Shown here piece by piece: positions 45,718 to 53,842 of a stretch of 64,000 bases of DNA. Every line of letters begins with the position of its first letter. Position 1 is the first letter of the stretch. The notes under the pieces were generated by a model that ran no database searches, was not told where the DNA came from, and saw only the letters and a list, made by a program, of their open reading frames with translations. The DNA is from Labilibacter marinus (GTDB lineage Bacteria; Bacteroidota; Bacteroidia; Bacteroidales; Marinilabiliaceae): positions 124,001 through 188,000 of the forward strand of contig NZ_LXYE02000019.1 in NCBI RefSeq assembly GCF_001659685.2, given 5' to 3'. Made by a program: the position numbers and the translations under genes.

Positions 45718-46069
45718 TATCCTCAGCCTCTTTAAGCATAGCTTCTAAGTCGGCAATATCCATATTATTATCTTTAGCAAAGAAGGTGGCTAAACGGGCA
45801 AAGCTTCCTCCAAAATAATTGTGCAAAAGGTGCTTTACCTGGTGCGACGAATAGTATTCCTTACTCACAATGGGAAAATAGACATAAGTATTGCCTACCG
45901 CTTTATTATCAACAAAACCTTTTGTTTTTAACACCTTAAGCACAGTGGCAACGGTATTATATGCTGGTTTCTTTTCTTTAAATGCAGCTACAACATCCTT
46001 TATTATGGCTTCATCTTTATCCCATAATATCTGCATTATTTCCTCTTCGGCCTTTGTTAACTGTTTCAT
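45692..46069 (-). CDS. blaI: BlaI/MecI/CopY-family repressor
   Basis: 125 residues, a winged helix protein of the penicillinase-repressor family. KAEEEIMQILWDKDEAIIKDVVAA and the recognition part YNTVATVLKVLKTKGFV are at 5-50, followed by the dimerisation helices. The last residues NTNTTLK and the stop codon lie in the end of a MITE-like element. It is upstream of the M56 peptidase gene, its probable antirepressor. It sits directly behind a promoter-operator palindrome at 46098. Confidence 0.9.
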   Translation of the reverse strand: MKQLTKAEEEIMQILWDKDEAIIKDVVAAFKEKKPAYNTVATVLKVLKTKGFVDNKAVGNTYVYFPIVSKEYYSSHQVKHLLHNYFGGSFARLATFFAKDNNMDIADLEAMLKEAEDSNTNTTLK

Positions 46070-46097
46070 CCTTTTTTATTTCAAGATAAAATTACTC

Positions 46098-46147
46098 TAC
46101 TACAAACCTAATACTATTTTTATAGTATTCAAACTATGTTTGTAGTA
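46098..46147 (-). promoter_or_regulatory. blaI promoter inside a nested palindromic operator
   Basis: Outer arms TACTACAAAC / GTTTGTAGTA and inner arms AATACTAT / ATAGTATT are perfect. On the minus strand the -33 TTTG (46130-46133), a 19-bp spacer and the -7 TAGGTTTG (46103-46110) all fall inside the dyad. The TACTACA/TGTAGTA half-sites resemble known BlaI/MecI operators. Repressor binding would block the promoter. Confidence 0.75.
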
Positions 46148-46161
46148 TTTGTTGAAAATAA

Positions 46162-46192
46162 AAAACGAGAACTTTTAATAAGGCCCTCGTTT
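46162..46192 (-). terminator. Hairpin downstream of the barrel operon
   Basis: AAACGAG pairs with CTCGTTT with a 16-nt loop; on the minus strand it is followed by TTTTTATTTT. It is about 170 bp after the stop at 46364, so it could be a distant terminator of that operon. Confidence 0.45.
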
Positions 46193-46221
46193 CATGCATT
46201 TTAAATAAATATTGTCCTAAA

Positions 46222-46260
46222 TCGTTGCTATGCGCTATAGACTACGTCCATTGGACTCTC
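46222..46260 (+). repeat. Degenerate third copy of palindromic repeat unit A
   Basis: GTTGCTATGCGCTATAG and GTCCATTGGACT correspond to the GTTGCTATGGGCTATTG and GTCCGTTGGACT parts of the repeat at 42565-42610. Only part of unit A remains. Confidence 0.55.
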
Positions 46261-46363
46261 TTTAATTAAGCCAATAAATAATAACCTTTGACATGCTCTA
46301 CTACTATCAACCCTTAACCCTACACCATAAACCTTATTCCCTTTTTCCTTTCTCCCTGCTCCC

Positions 46364-47821
46364 TTATAGCCTAGCTGTCCAACGTAATTCTACACCCTTA
46401 AAATCGAGCACTTCGTAACACACTCCTGCACTACAGGCAGGACCACCTCGACGTTCTCCGGCAAATAATTGAAAAGTATTTTTCGAATTCAGCTTATAAC
46501 GCGCATTTCCTCCAATCCATATTTTATCGGTTTCGGAAATATATCTATCGTTACTCCATTCGGTATTTAAACCAAAGTACAATTTAGATTTATTACGAAC
46601 CGTCAGACCCAACAAGTAGTTATTCACATAGGCATCTGGTCGCTCAAAACCCTGTGCTTCACCTTCAATTATTAATCCCCATGTATCCGAAACAGGATTA
46701 TCCAAGTAGAAACCAGCCGTTACACGATTATCCTCATCTTTAAAAGGATCTAAAGCATAATCGGCAAAAAGCTTAATATCTCCTTCCTGAAAAACAACGC
46801 CAGAATACTCTAGAAACCATTCGTTATAATCAAATATCTTTGCAAAATCGTTTCTGGCATAGGTGTAGTTAAATGTGATTAACGAAAATAAACCTGGCTG
46901 ATAAAATGCTTCTAACTGAATACCACTCTCATTGACTGGTTGCAACACATGCGTACTTCGATTCAGTAACTTATAGCTATGCTCTCGCACCAATGCAGGC
47001 GGCTCATTAATGCCATTGCCAATTAAAAAATTTTGATACTTCTTATATTCCAAACTTAGCCCAAAATTATTTAAAGACCATCCAATATTTCCGTAGATCG
47101 CAAAAGCATCTTGCTCTTCAACCGACTTACCTGTTCCACCCAAATAATCCGCATATCCCACATAGTAGCTTAGGTCGGGCAAAATATTACCCGTTAAACC
47201 ACCCATGGCATAATAACTTTCTTCTACTTGATTGCTCAAGCTCAACCCTGACAGCTCTACTTTTTGCTTACCAATATTGTAAGTAAATTCTGCACCCAAC
47301 ACCTCATCTGGCCTTCGTTGCTCCCATTCTTCGGTTGGAGGCTGTAGATTATTTAAGGCATAACCCCATAAAACCTTTGCCGACCACTTATCCATCTTAT
47401 AATTAAAAGCACCACCCAACATATCTGTATAAAAGTATTGCTTCGATCTAAAGCTTAAATCTTCAATAACAGCACCTGGAATTTCATAATTCCTGAGTAG
47501 AATTCCCTTACCAAGAATTTCGCTATAATTTCCGAGTTGAACCGAGATACGTTTGGTTTGATAACTGGCTCGTGCCTGAGCTAAGTCAATGTAGTTACGA
47601 TCGCCATAAGGAGATTGATACAACTGCATACCAGCTCCAAACTTAAATTCGTTTAAGGTGTAGTTCAAATTTACCCGACTATAAATCGAGTTAAATTCAT
47701 CCGCCTTTTCATTAGGTAATTTCCCATACTGATATTCTGTTAGGGCAGTTCCTGAAAATTGAGCATTCACCATCGACGAAAACATGACAATGGTGAATGC
47801 TAAAACTAATCTGATTTTCAT
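46364..47821 (-). CDS. Outer-membrane barrel protein, possibly DUF6029
   Basis: 485 residues with a signal peptide (MVNAQF). Many alternating beta strands follow, with aromatic girdles such as FKFGAGMQLYQSPYGDR and LFSLITFNYTYARNDF. A near-C-terminal CSAGVCYEVLDFKGVELRW carries two Cys, possibly a disulphide-bonded loop. It may be a DUF6029 barrel, but I am not certain. Its start overlaps by 4 bp the stop of the upstream TlpA gene, so these two and the redoxin lipoprotein form an operon. It may present or receive something processed by the two thioredoxin-fold proteins. Confidence 0.75.
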   Translation of the reverse strand: MKIRLVLAFTIVMFSSMVNAQFSGTALTEYQYGKLPNEKADEFNSIYSRVNLNYTLNEFKFGAGMQLYQSPYGDRNYIDLAQARASYQTKRISVQLGNYSEILGKGILLRNYEIPGAVIEDLSFRSKQYFYTDMLGGAFNYKMDKWSAKVLWGYALNNLQPPTEEWEQRRPDEVLGAEFTYNIGKQKVELSGLSLSNQVEESYYAMGGLTGNILPDLSYYVGYADYLGGTGKSVEEQDAFAIYGNIGWSLNNFGLSLEYKKYQNFLIGNGINEPPALVREHSYKLLNRSTHVLQPVNESGIQLEAFYQPGLFSLITFNYTYARNDFAKIFDYNEWFLEYSGVVFQEGDIKLFADYALDPFKDEDNRVTAGFYLDNPVSDTWGLIIEGEAQGFERPDAYVNNYLLGLTVRNKSKLYFGLNTEWSNDRYISETDKIWIGGNARYKLNSKNTFQLFAGERRGGPACSAGVCYEVLDFKGVELRWTARL

Positions 47822-48300
47822 TGTGCGAGTAGTTTTTCAATTTTTTTACGCCATTCCTCTTCATCACCAGCAGCATAACCTTCGTGGCGATACACTACTT
47901 TATTCCCTTTGATGATGAGCAAGGTGGGCATAGAGCTTACTTCTAACTCATCCTTCAATTTACCTTCAATATCACTAATATTTGTATATGATATTTTTAA
48001 AGAATGAATCAGAGGAGCTGCTTTCGAGAAGCTTCGGGGACCATCAATATTAACCCCCACTACAGCCACTCCCTTATCTTTATACTCTTGATAAACCTTC
48101 TCTAACTTAGGCATGGCCTTAATGCAAGGCCTACACCACGAAGCCCAAAAGTCAAGTACTGTTAACTGATCACCCTTTAAATCTTCGAAGCTACGTACTT
48201 CATTACTTAGGGTGTTGGTTTTAAAATCTCTCACTACCTGGGCGTTTGCGCTTAAGCCTAGCATTACAACTAGTGCTATAAATATATGTCTGAGCAGCAT
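47818..48300 (-). CDS. TlpA-type periplasmic thioredoxin
   Basis: A 160-residue protein with a signal peptide (1-20). The active site is WASWCRPCIKAM near 51-62, and the cis-Pro is in SSMPTLLIIKG. Length and layout fit TlpA/ResA-like disulphide reductases. It lies 3 bp downstream of the redoxin lipoprotein and overlaps the barrel gene by 4 bp. Confidence 0.9.
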   Translation of the reverse strand: MLLRHIFIALVVMLGLSANAQVVRDFKTNTLSNEVRSFEDLKGDQLTVLDFWASWCRPCIKAMPKLEKVYQEYKDKGVAVVGVNIDGPRSFSKAAPLIHSLKISYTNISDIEGKLKDELEVSSMPTLLIIKGNKVVYRHEGYAAGDEEEWRKKIEKLLAQ

Positions 48301-48303
48301 AAG

Positions 48304-48900
48304 CTAGTTGTTTAGGTATGTTTCTACAGTATCTTTTGCATCATTCGCATCACTACTGGCCGCACGACTTCCTTTAAAACGGATAAATCCTTCTTTATCC
48401 ACCACAATTAAACGATCGTACGTTGTACTAAAAGAACTTGCCGCACTTGAAGCATTTAAAAGTAAATCAAAATCTACGCCTGTTGAATTTTTAAAACCTT
48501 GTACCGCAGACTTTGTACCATCCCATTGGTCTAAACCAAGAACTACCACCTTATCATTTGAACTATATGCATTGGCTAACTTTGACTGCACACTTGGAGC
48601 AGACGCTTTACAAGCCGGGCATGAGTTACCAAAAAAGAATAGCACCACCACTTTACCTTTTAAAGCAGACAGAGAAACTGTTTCTCCAGTTAGATTTTGC
48701 AGACTAAAATCAGGGGCAGCTGTAGCAGTTGTTCCACCACCAGTATCACCGCCAGAAGTATCACCTCCACCCATGCCATCACCTCCAGTTGTAGGATTTG
48801 AAGTTTTTTCAGGCTTAGGGTCATCTCCCGAATCACATGATACTATTGTAACTGCTAATACGAGTATAAGTGCTAAATAAATTGATTTAATTGCTTTCAT
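48304..48900 (-). CDS. Redoxin-domain lipoprotein with glycine-rich linker
   Basis: 198 residues. A lipobox (TIVSCDSG) puts Cys22 as the lipid anchor. A linker at 23-63 is rich in Gly, Thr, Asp and Ser. The AhpC/TSA-like redoxin domain at 64-198 has the CxxC motif GNSCPACKAS. It is the first gene of the three-gene operon with the TlpA and barrel genes. The lipid anchor and linker imply that the domain works away from a membrane. The antisense reading frame over this gene is only a shadow of biased codons. Confidence 0.88.
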   Translation of the reverse strand: MKAIKSIYLALILVLAVTIVSCDSGDDPKPEKTSNPTTGGDGMGGGDTSGGDTGGGTTATAAPDFSLQNLTGETVSLSALKGKVVVLFFFGNSCPACKASAPSVQSKLANAYSSNDKVVVLGLDQWDGTKSAVQGFKNSTGVDFDLLLNASSAASSFSTTYDRLIVVDKEGFIRFKGSRAASSDANDAKDTVETYLNN

Positions 48901-49019
48901 TGTTGTATGTTTTTAAGATTTGTACACAATGAGTCGGAGCTATTTATATTTCCTTACAAAAAACACCATCTTTTTTATATTGATTCTAAATAAGCAACCT
49001 TAACACCAAACATACAAGC

Positions 49020-49053
49020 ATAAAAAAGCCGGAATGTATAAACATTCCGGCTT
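49020..49053 (-). terminator. Strong terminator of the cold-shock gene
   Basis: A 12-bp perfect stem (AAGCCGGAATGT / ACATTCCGGCTT), a 4-nt loop, and a U-run on the minus strand. Confidence 0.93.
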
Positions 49054-49110
49054 AATCTAATACTCTCGAATAGCCTAAGCTATTCTAATTTCTTCATTAA
49101 AATTACTATA

Positions 49111-49302
49111 TTATAGTACTCTAACGTTTACTGCGTTCATTCCTTTACGACCTTCTTTAAGTTCGAATTCAACTGCATCGTCTTCACGAATTTCGTCGAT
49201 TAAACCTGATACGTGTACGAAATACTCTTGGTTTGTTTCGTCCTCTTTAATGAATCCAAATCCTTTAGATTCATTGAAAAATTTTACTGTTCCTTTATTC
49301 AT
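49111..49302 (-). CDS. Cold-shock domain protein
   Basis: 63 residues from the ATG at 49302; longer starts add a hydrophobic tail with no CSD match. RNP1-like KGFGFI and RNP2-like YFVHVS motifs are present. It binds single-stranded RNA or DNA. It has its own promoter and terminator. The start codon choice is supported by the TACCTTTG promoter 28 bp upstream. Confidence 0.95.
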   Translation of the reverse strand: MNKGTVKFFNESKGFGFIKEDETNQEYFVHVSGLIDEIREDDAVEFELKEGRKGMNAVNVRVL

Positions 49303-49329
49303 TACTGTATTTAAAAAAAATATATGTGC

Positions 49330-49360
49330 CAAAGGTAAAGGAAATTCTAACAATCCCAAC
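49330..49360 (-). promoter_or_regulatory. Promoter of the cold-shock gene
   Basis: On the minus strand -33 GTTG (49357-49360), a 19-bp spacer and -7 TACCTTTG (49330-49337). The spacing is ideal for Bacteroidota sigma factor. The leader would be only about 20 nt. Confidence 0.65.
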
Positions 49361-49435
49361 TTTTGTATCTATTTATTTCGCAAATAATTAAAAATATTTC
49401 ACGCCAATAAGCACACGAATACTGATTATAAGCAT

Positions 49436-49726
49436 CTAACCCTTTTTCTTTCTGAAAAATTGAATTCCACCAAAACCTGATATAATAGAAATATAGAATC
49501 CAAAATCGTACCACCATCCCGTATTAAATGGCTCGTATATGGTAATGGACTTATTGAATAAACCCAGTATTAAAGAAAAGGGTGCTATCCATCCGTGCCA
49601 AACACCAGTAAAAAAACCAGCAGGCTTTAAAGGGTGATAATTACCTCCACCTGGCAAGCAAGAAGTCAAGGTGAATACAAACAATACTAAAACAAAACCT
49701 AAAACTATTTTCTTATAATTCTTCAT
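49436..49726 (-). CDS. Small membrane lipoprotein of unknown function
   Basis: 96 residues. A lipobox (LTSCLPGGG) and two or three hydrophobic segments follow; PAGFFTGVWHGWIAPFSLILG and GWWYDFGFYISI are characteristic. The pattern matches a family of small membrane proteins seen in several phyla, with no known function. The Trp-rich segments are conserved-looking. Confidence 0.7.
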   Translation of the reverse strand: MKNYKKIVLGFVLVLFVFTLTSCLPGGGNYHPLKPAGFFTGVWHGWIAPFSLILGLFNKSITIYEPFNTGWWYDFGFYISIISGFGGIQFFRKKKG

Positions 49727-49779
49727 ACTTTTATATTTTAACCAATATATTTACCGTATAATTTTAAAACTTATTTGCG

Positions 49780-50223
49780 ATGAAATTGAAATCATTACTC
49801 CTCATAGCTATCGTTGCACTAATATCAGCACCTTCATTTGCCAACAAAAATAAAGTGATAGGGATATGGCTTACACAAGATAAGGATTCTAAAATTGAAA
49901 TTACTCAAGACGAATCAGGTAAATTTATTGGAAAAGTAATCTGGCTAGAAAATCCAACCGAAAATGGAAAACCTCAGCTTGATGATGAAAACCCTGAGGA
50001 AAAACTCCAATCACGCCCTATTTTAGGATTAACCTTACTGGAAGGTTTTAAATATGACGCGGATGATGAAGAGTGGGATTCGGGTACTATCTACGATCCT
50101 AAGACAGGCAATACTTACAAATGCTACATGTGGTTTGATAAAGATGAAAACACACTTAATGTAAAGGGGTATATTGGTGTTTCGATCATTGGCCGAAAAG
50201 TTTCTTGGACCCGTGTAAAATAA
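49780..50223 (+). CDS. DUF2147-family secreted protein
   Basis: A 147-residue protein with a signal peptide (1-21, ending SFANK). DUF2147 motifs are GIWLTQDKDSKIEI, WLENPTENGKP, GLTLLEGFKY and SGTIYDPKTGNTYKCYMW. Members form a small beta-barrel fold; function unknown. It is 15 bp upstream of the MBL-fold gene. Confidence 0.9.
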   Translation: MKLKSLLLIAIVALISAPSFANKNKVIGIWLTQDKDSKIEITQDESGKFIGKVIWLENPTENGKPQLDDENPEEKLQSRPILGLTLLEGFKYDADDEEWDSGTIYDPKTGNTYKCYMWFDKDENTLNVKGYIGVSIIGRKVSWTRVK

Positions 50224-50238
50224 CTGACTCAGCAATCG

Positions 50239-51057
50239 ATGGAAATATGCATTCTTGTTGATAATTTAAAAAACGATAAAGCTTATCGTAGCGAGCATGG
50301 CCTGTCCATCTTGATTGAATTTAATGGAACCCACATTCTTTTTGACACTGGAAAGACAGATGCTTTTATTCAAAATGCAAAAGTATTGGGCAAAGACCTT
50401 ACTCAAGTTGATTATGTTGTGTTAAGTCACTCGCATTACGACCATACGGGTGGATTAGAAGCTTTTTTAGAGCTGAATAAAACAGCCAAAATTATTCTTA
50501 AAAAAGAGGTTTTGGATGAACGATGGAGCATCTCGCAAGGGCATAATCGTAAAATAGGATTTCCACTAAGAAAACGCTTCCAGCAATTAAGCAATAGATA
50601 CAAGTTCATTGAAACTACCGAAGAAATTGCACCAGGTCTTTTCATCTTCCCTCAAATAAAAAAACATTTAACACACAGTTTTACAGACTCCTACTTATAC
50701 GTTCAACAAGATAAACAACTTGTTTTAGATTCTTTTGAAGATGAGCTTTTTATGGCTATTGAACTGGATAAAAAACTGATTGTTTTTACGGGATGCGCAC
50801 ACAATGGCGTAGAAAACATGCTTAAAACAGCGGTTGATTATATGCAGATAAAGGAGATTGAATTTGTTGTAGGAGGAACACATTTAAACAGAGGTTCGCA
50901 ACAACAACTGGAGAATACCATTTCTGAACTGAAAAAGTTTAATATTAAGAGAGCAGCTTTTAATCATTGTTCGGGTATCCAGAATATTCCTTTAATGAAT
51001 AAGAAATTACAAGGAAGTATTGAATATGGTTATGGAGGTAACTGTTATAAACTATAA
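50239..51057 (+). CDS. MBL-fold metallohydrolase (COG1237-like)
   Basis: 272 residues. The zinc-binding motif SHSHYDHTGG is near residues 66-75. More metal ligands are His in FTGCAHNGVENM and His in FNHCSG near the C-terminus. The C-terminal HCSG and the internal CAH motif are typical of COG1237, whose archaeal members include a dihydropterin synthase. Here the substrate is unknown. It lies next to moeA in convergent orientation, perhaps by chance. Confidence 0.85.
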   Translation: MEICILVDNLKNDKAYRSEHGLSILIEFNGTHILFDTGKTDAFIQNAKVLGKDLTQVDYVVLSHSHYDHTGGLEAFLELNKTAKIILKKEVLDERWSISQGHNRKIGFPLRKRFQQLSNRYKFIETTEEIAPGLFIFPQIKKHLTHSFTDSYLYVQQDKQLVLDSFEDELFMAIELDKKLIVFTGCAHNGVENMLKTAVDYMQIKEIEFVVGGTHLNRGSQQQLENTISELKKFNIKRAAFNHCSGIQNIPLMNKKLQGSIEYGYGGNCYKL

Positions 51058-51065
51058 GGCACTAA

Positions 51066-52271
51066 CTATAGCGGCCTAATATATACCATCGTATTTTCCT
51101 CTATCCTATCAACCCCAATGGGCACCTCCATTAAACAATCGGCATAAGCCAAGGCTCCAATATTTGCAGAACCATTAAATTTTAAAGGCTTTATTTCATT
51201 ACTGTCTAATATTTGCGCTGGAACAAACATATGTCTGACGCTCTTTTTGCGTTTAAACGATGTGGATATAGGTAACTGAAAACGCAATGGTTTATAAACA
51301 GAGCCTTGTAGAGCAAACAAGAATGGCTTTACATACAACTCAAATTGGATAAAAGAAGCTACTGGGTTACCAGACAAGCCAAAAATATATTTGCCATTAC
51401 AATGAGCAAACACCATAGGCTTTCCAGGTTGTATTGCTGTTTTATCAATAGGTATAGTAAAGCCTAGATCATTTAGGATATCTGGCACCAAATCAAACTC
51501 TCCCACAGAAACACCTCCACTCATCACTAATACATTTGACTGCAGTAAGCTTTCCTTAATCATAGTTTTTAATGAATCCTCATCATCTTCAATAATACCT
51601 TGATAATTATGCGGAATACCTAATTCGTTTAATTGAGCTATGATTTGAGAGGCATTACTATTTCTAATTTGATGTGATTGGGGTGTTTCTTTCGGCTCAA
51701 CAAGTTCTGTGCCCGTGGTTATAATATTTATTTTTGGTTGTATAAAAACCTTTACTTGGTCATATCCTGCACCAGCTAAAAGAGGCAAATGCCTTGCTTG
51801 TAGTTTTGTATTTTGAGCCACCACAACATCCCCTTTCTTGATGTCTTCACCCAAATAACAGACATTTTCCTTTGAATCTTTATTCTGACAAACAACCTTA
51901 CCATCCGATTTTATCAGTGCATCCTCTTGCATAAAAACCATATCGGCTCCCAAAGGTATGGGCGCTCCAGTCATAATTTTAACGCATTGTTTCTGTTTTA
52001 GCGAAGGTACTTCGTTTTTACCGGCATAGATGGTATCTACCAAAGTAAGTTCTTCATATAAATCGGCTTTTGCACAAGCATAGCCATCCATGGCAGACTT
52101 ATTAAAGGGTGGCATATTAATATCATAAACCACATCCTCTGCCAATACCCTAGATAAAGCTTCATTTAATTGAACCCACTCGGTACCTAATGGTTGCGCA
52201 CATACTACAATCTGCTTAATAGCCTCTTGAAATCCAATCATTTTTTTAAATGGTTCATTAATTCTTGTCAT
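51066..52271 (-). CDS. moeA: Molybdopterin molybdotransferase MoeA
   Basis: 401 residues. MoeA motifs are FNKSAMDGYA, MTGAPIPLGADMV and the central SGGVSVGEFDLVPDIL, with GNPVASF near 290. It inserts molybdate into adenylylated molybdopterin. Another in-frame ATG at 52241 gives an N-terminus (MIGFQEAI) closer to the family norm, so the first ten residues are uncertain. It heads the nitrate region on the minus strand and is downstream of a Crp gene. Confidence 0.93.
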   Translation of the reverse strand: MTRINEPFKKMIGFQEAIKQIVVCAQPLGTEWVQLNEALSRVLAEDVVYDINMPPFNKSAMDGYACAKADLYEELTLVDTIYAGKNEVPSLKQKQCVKIMTGAPIPLGADMVFMQEDALIKSDGKVVCQNKDSKENVCYLGEDIKKGDVVVAQNTKLQARHLPLLAGAGYDQVKVFIQPKINIITTGTELVEPKETPQSHQIRNSNASQIIAQLNELGIPHNYQGIIEDDEDSLKTMIKESLLQSNVLVMSGGVSVGEFDLVPDILNDLGFTIPIDKTAIQPGKPMVFAHCNGKYIFGLSGNPVASFIQFELYVKPFLFALQGSVYKPLRFQLPISTSFKRKKSVRHMFVPAQILDSNEIKPLKFNGSANIGALAYADCLMEVPIGVDRIEENTMVYIRPL

Positions 52272-52325
52272 CGGTCATTAGGCTGATTTATCTTGCACAC
52301 AATACTCTGCTCTTAAATACAGAAA

Positions 52326-53033
52326 CTAACCTTCGAGATAATAACCCATTTTACTTAGCTCCGCTTCTATTTTTGGAATATCAGGAACACCAATCTTTTT
52401 ACCTTTAACTACTAACAAACCCTCCTTTTTAAGAGCAGATATCTGTCTGGTAACTTGCTCCTGCGAAATTCCTGCAAAACCCGCAATATCTTTTCGCGAC
52501 ATCGTTAAATTGAAGTATCCATCTGATTGACCAAACTTTCGTTTAATAAACAACAATCCGTTTATTACTTTATCTTTAACAGTCATCTTAGCAAAACGTT
52601 TTGCATTGGCCTCACTTTTCTGAAGCTGGTCGGCATAAAACAGCATAAAATCAAACATTAACTCGGGTGTTTTATGCAACATCTCAATTAAAACATCGGT
52701 TGAAAAATGACATACTACCGAGTCTGACAAAGCACTGGCACTAATATCATAAACATAATTGGTACCAAAACCACGATGACCAACTATTTCTCCATTCCGC
52801 GAAAAGCGAATGATTTGAAAACTTTCTTCATCGGTTTGTTTATATACTTTTACACTACCTTCATAAATAAAATATAGTCCATTTACTGGCGCTCCCTCCA
52901 GAATAAACTGTTGGTCTGTTTTACATGCAAAAGCATTTTTTTTATCGATAAAGGCCTGCATACTGTCCTTATCGATATGCTTTTTTATCAAGCAATTCTC
53001 ATTGATACATGATTTACATTCTGCTTTTATCAC
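52326..53033 (-). CDS. Crp/Fnr regulator with an FNR-like cysteine pattern
   Basis: 235 residues from a GTG start at 53033, since an in-frame stop lies just upstream and the next ATG would remove the cysteine region that its paralogue also has. Cysteines at 6, 9, 14, 37 and 108 (CKSCINENC, then VVCHFS) match the paralogue at 59155. The N-terminal C-x2-C-x4-C plus the central Cys recall the 4Fe-4S ligands of FNR. A beta barrel and a winged helix (LTMSRKDIAGFAGISQEQV) follow. It lies between nrtD and moeA, so it is a likely regulator of nitrate uptake. The Fe-S cluster is inferred. Confidence 0.88.
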   Translation of the reverse strand: MIKAECKSCINENCLIKKHIDKDSMQAFIDKKNAFACKTDQQFILEGAPVNGLYFIYEGSVKVYKQTDEESFQIIRFSRNGEIVGHRGFGTNYVYDISASALSDSVVCHFSTDVLIEMLHKTPELMFDFMLFYADQLQKSEANAKRFAKMTVKDKVINGLLFIKRKFGQSDGYFNLTMSRKDIAGFAGISQEQVTRQISALKKEGLLVVKGKKIGVPDIPKIEAELSKMGYYLEG

Positions 53034-53045
53034 ACTCCACTGTTT

Positions 53046-53831
53046 TTAATGATCTAAAAAGTCAAGCAAATGCTGACGATGCTTATAAAAATCTGGATCT
53101 TCAATGGTGACTTTACGGTGGCGAGGACGTGGCAAATTAATATGTGCTATATCTCCCACTTTCGCATAAGGACCTCCCGTCATCATGATAACCCTATCCG
53201 ACAAAAATACAGCTTCATCCACATCATGCGTTACCATTACGGCAGTAATTTTTTCTTTAGTCCAAACATCAATCAAAACATCCTGTAGCTCAACGCGTGT
53301 CATCGAGTCCAACATTCCAAAAGGCTCATCCAACAACAGCACCTTTGGTTTTAAGGCAAAGGCTCTGGCAATTCCTACTCTTTGCTGCATACCTTGCGAT
53401 AAGCTTTTGGCTTTAATATGAAACGCATCCGACAGACCAACTTTATCCAGATAATATTTACAAATATCCTCACGTTGCTTTTTGGTAGCGTGCCCAAATA
53501 CTTGTTTCACCCCTAACATTACATTTTCTAAAGCCGTCATCCATGGGAATAAGCTAGGCGATTGGAACACCACGGCTCTATCAGGTCCTGCCCCTTGAAT
53601 CTTATTGGCTTCCAATAAAATTTTTCCTTCGGTAATATCGTTTAAACCTGCTATCATAGTGAGGAGGGTAGATTTTCCACAACCTGAATGACCTATGATA
53701 GAGATAAATTCTTTTTCTTTTATTTGAAGCTGAAAATCTTCGAGTACCACAAACTCACCGTTACTTGTAGGATACGATTTCTTGAGGTCGGAACACTCCA
53801 GCATTATTTTTTCTTTTATTACTGATTCCAT
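53046..53831 (-). CDS. nrtD: Nitrate ABC transporter ATP-binding protein (NrtD-like)
   Basis: A 261-residue ABC ATPase. Walker A is GHSGCGKST, the signature LSQGMQQRVG, Walker B VLLLDEPFGMLDS. RPRHRKVTIEDPDFYKHR near the C-terminus is typical of the NrtC/D class. It is 11 bp downstream of the second ATPase gene and serves the same permease. Confidence 0.9.
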   Translation of the reverse strand: MESVIKEKIMLECSDLKKSYPTSNGEFVVLEDFQLQIKEKEFISIIGHSGCGKSTLLTMIAGLNDITEGKILLEANKIQGAGPDRAVVFQSPSLFPWMTALENVMLGVKQVFGHATKKQREDICKYYLDKVGLSDAFHIKAKSLSQGMQQRVGIARAFALKPKVLLLDEPFGMLDSMTRVELQDVLIDVWTKEKITAVMVTHDVDEAVFLSDRVIMMTGGPYAKVGDIAHINLPRPRHRKVTIEDPDFYKHRQHLLDFLDH

Positions 53832-53842
53832 ATCACAAAGTA

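Noticed and set aside
48308-48880. A 190-codon open frame antisense to the redoxin lipoprotein gene
   Set aside because: The lipoprotein strand has a lipobox, CxxC and family match; the antisense frame has none and follows from the biased codons and glycine-rich linker.
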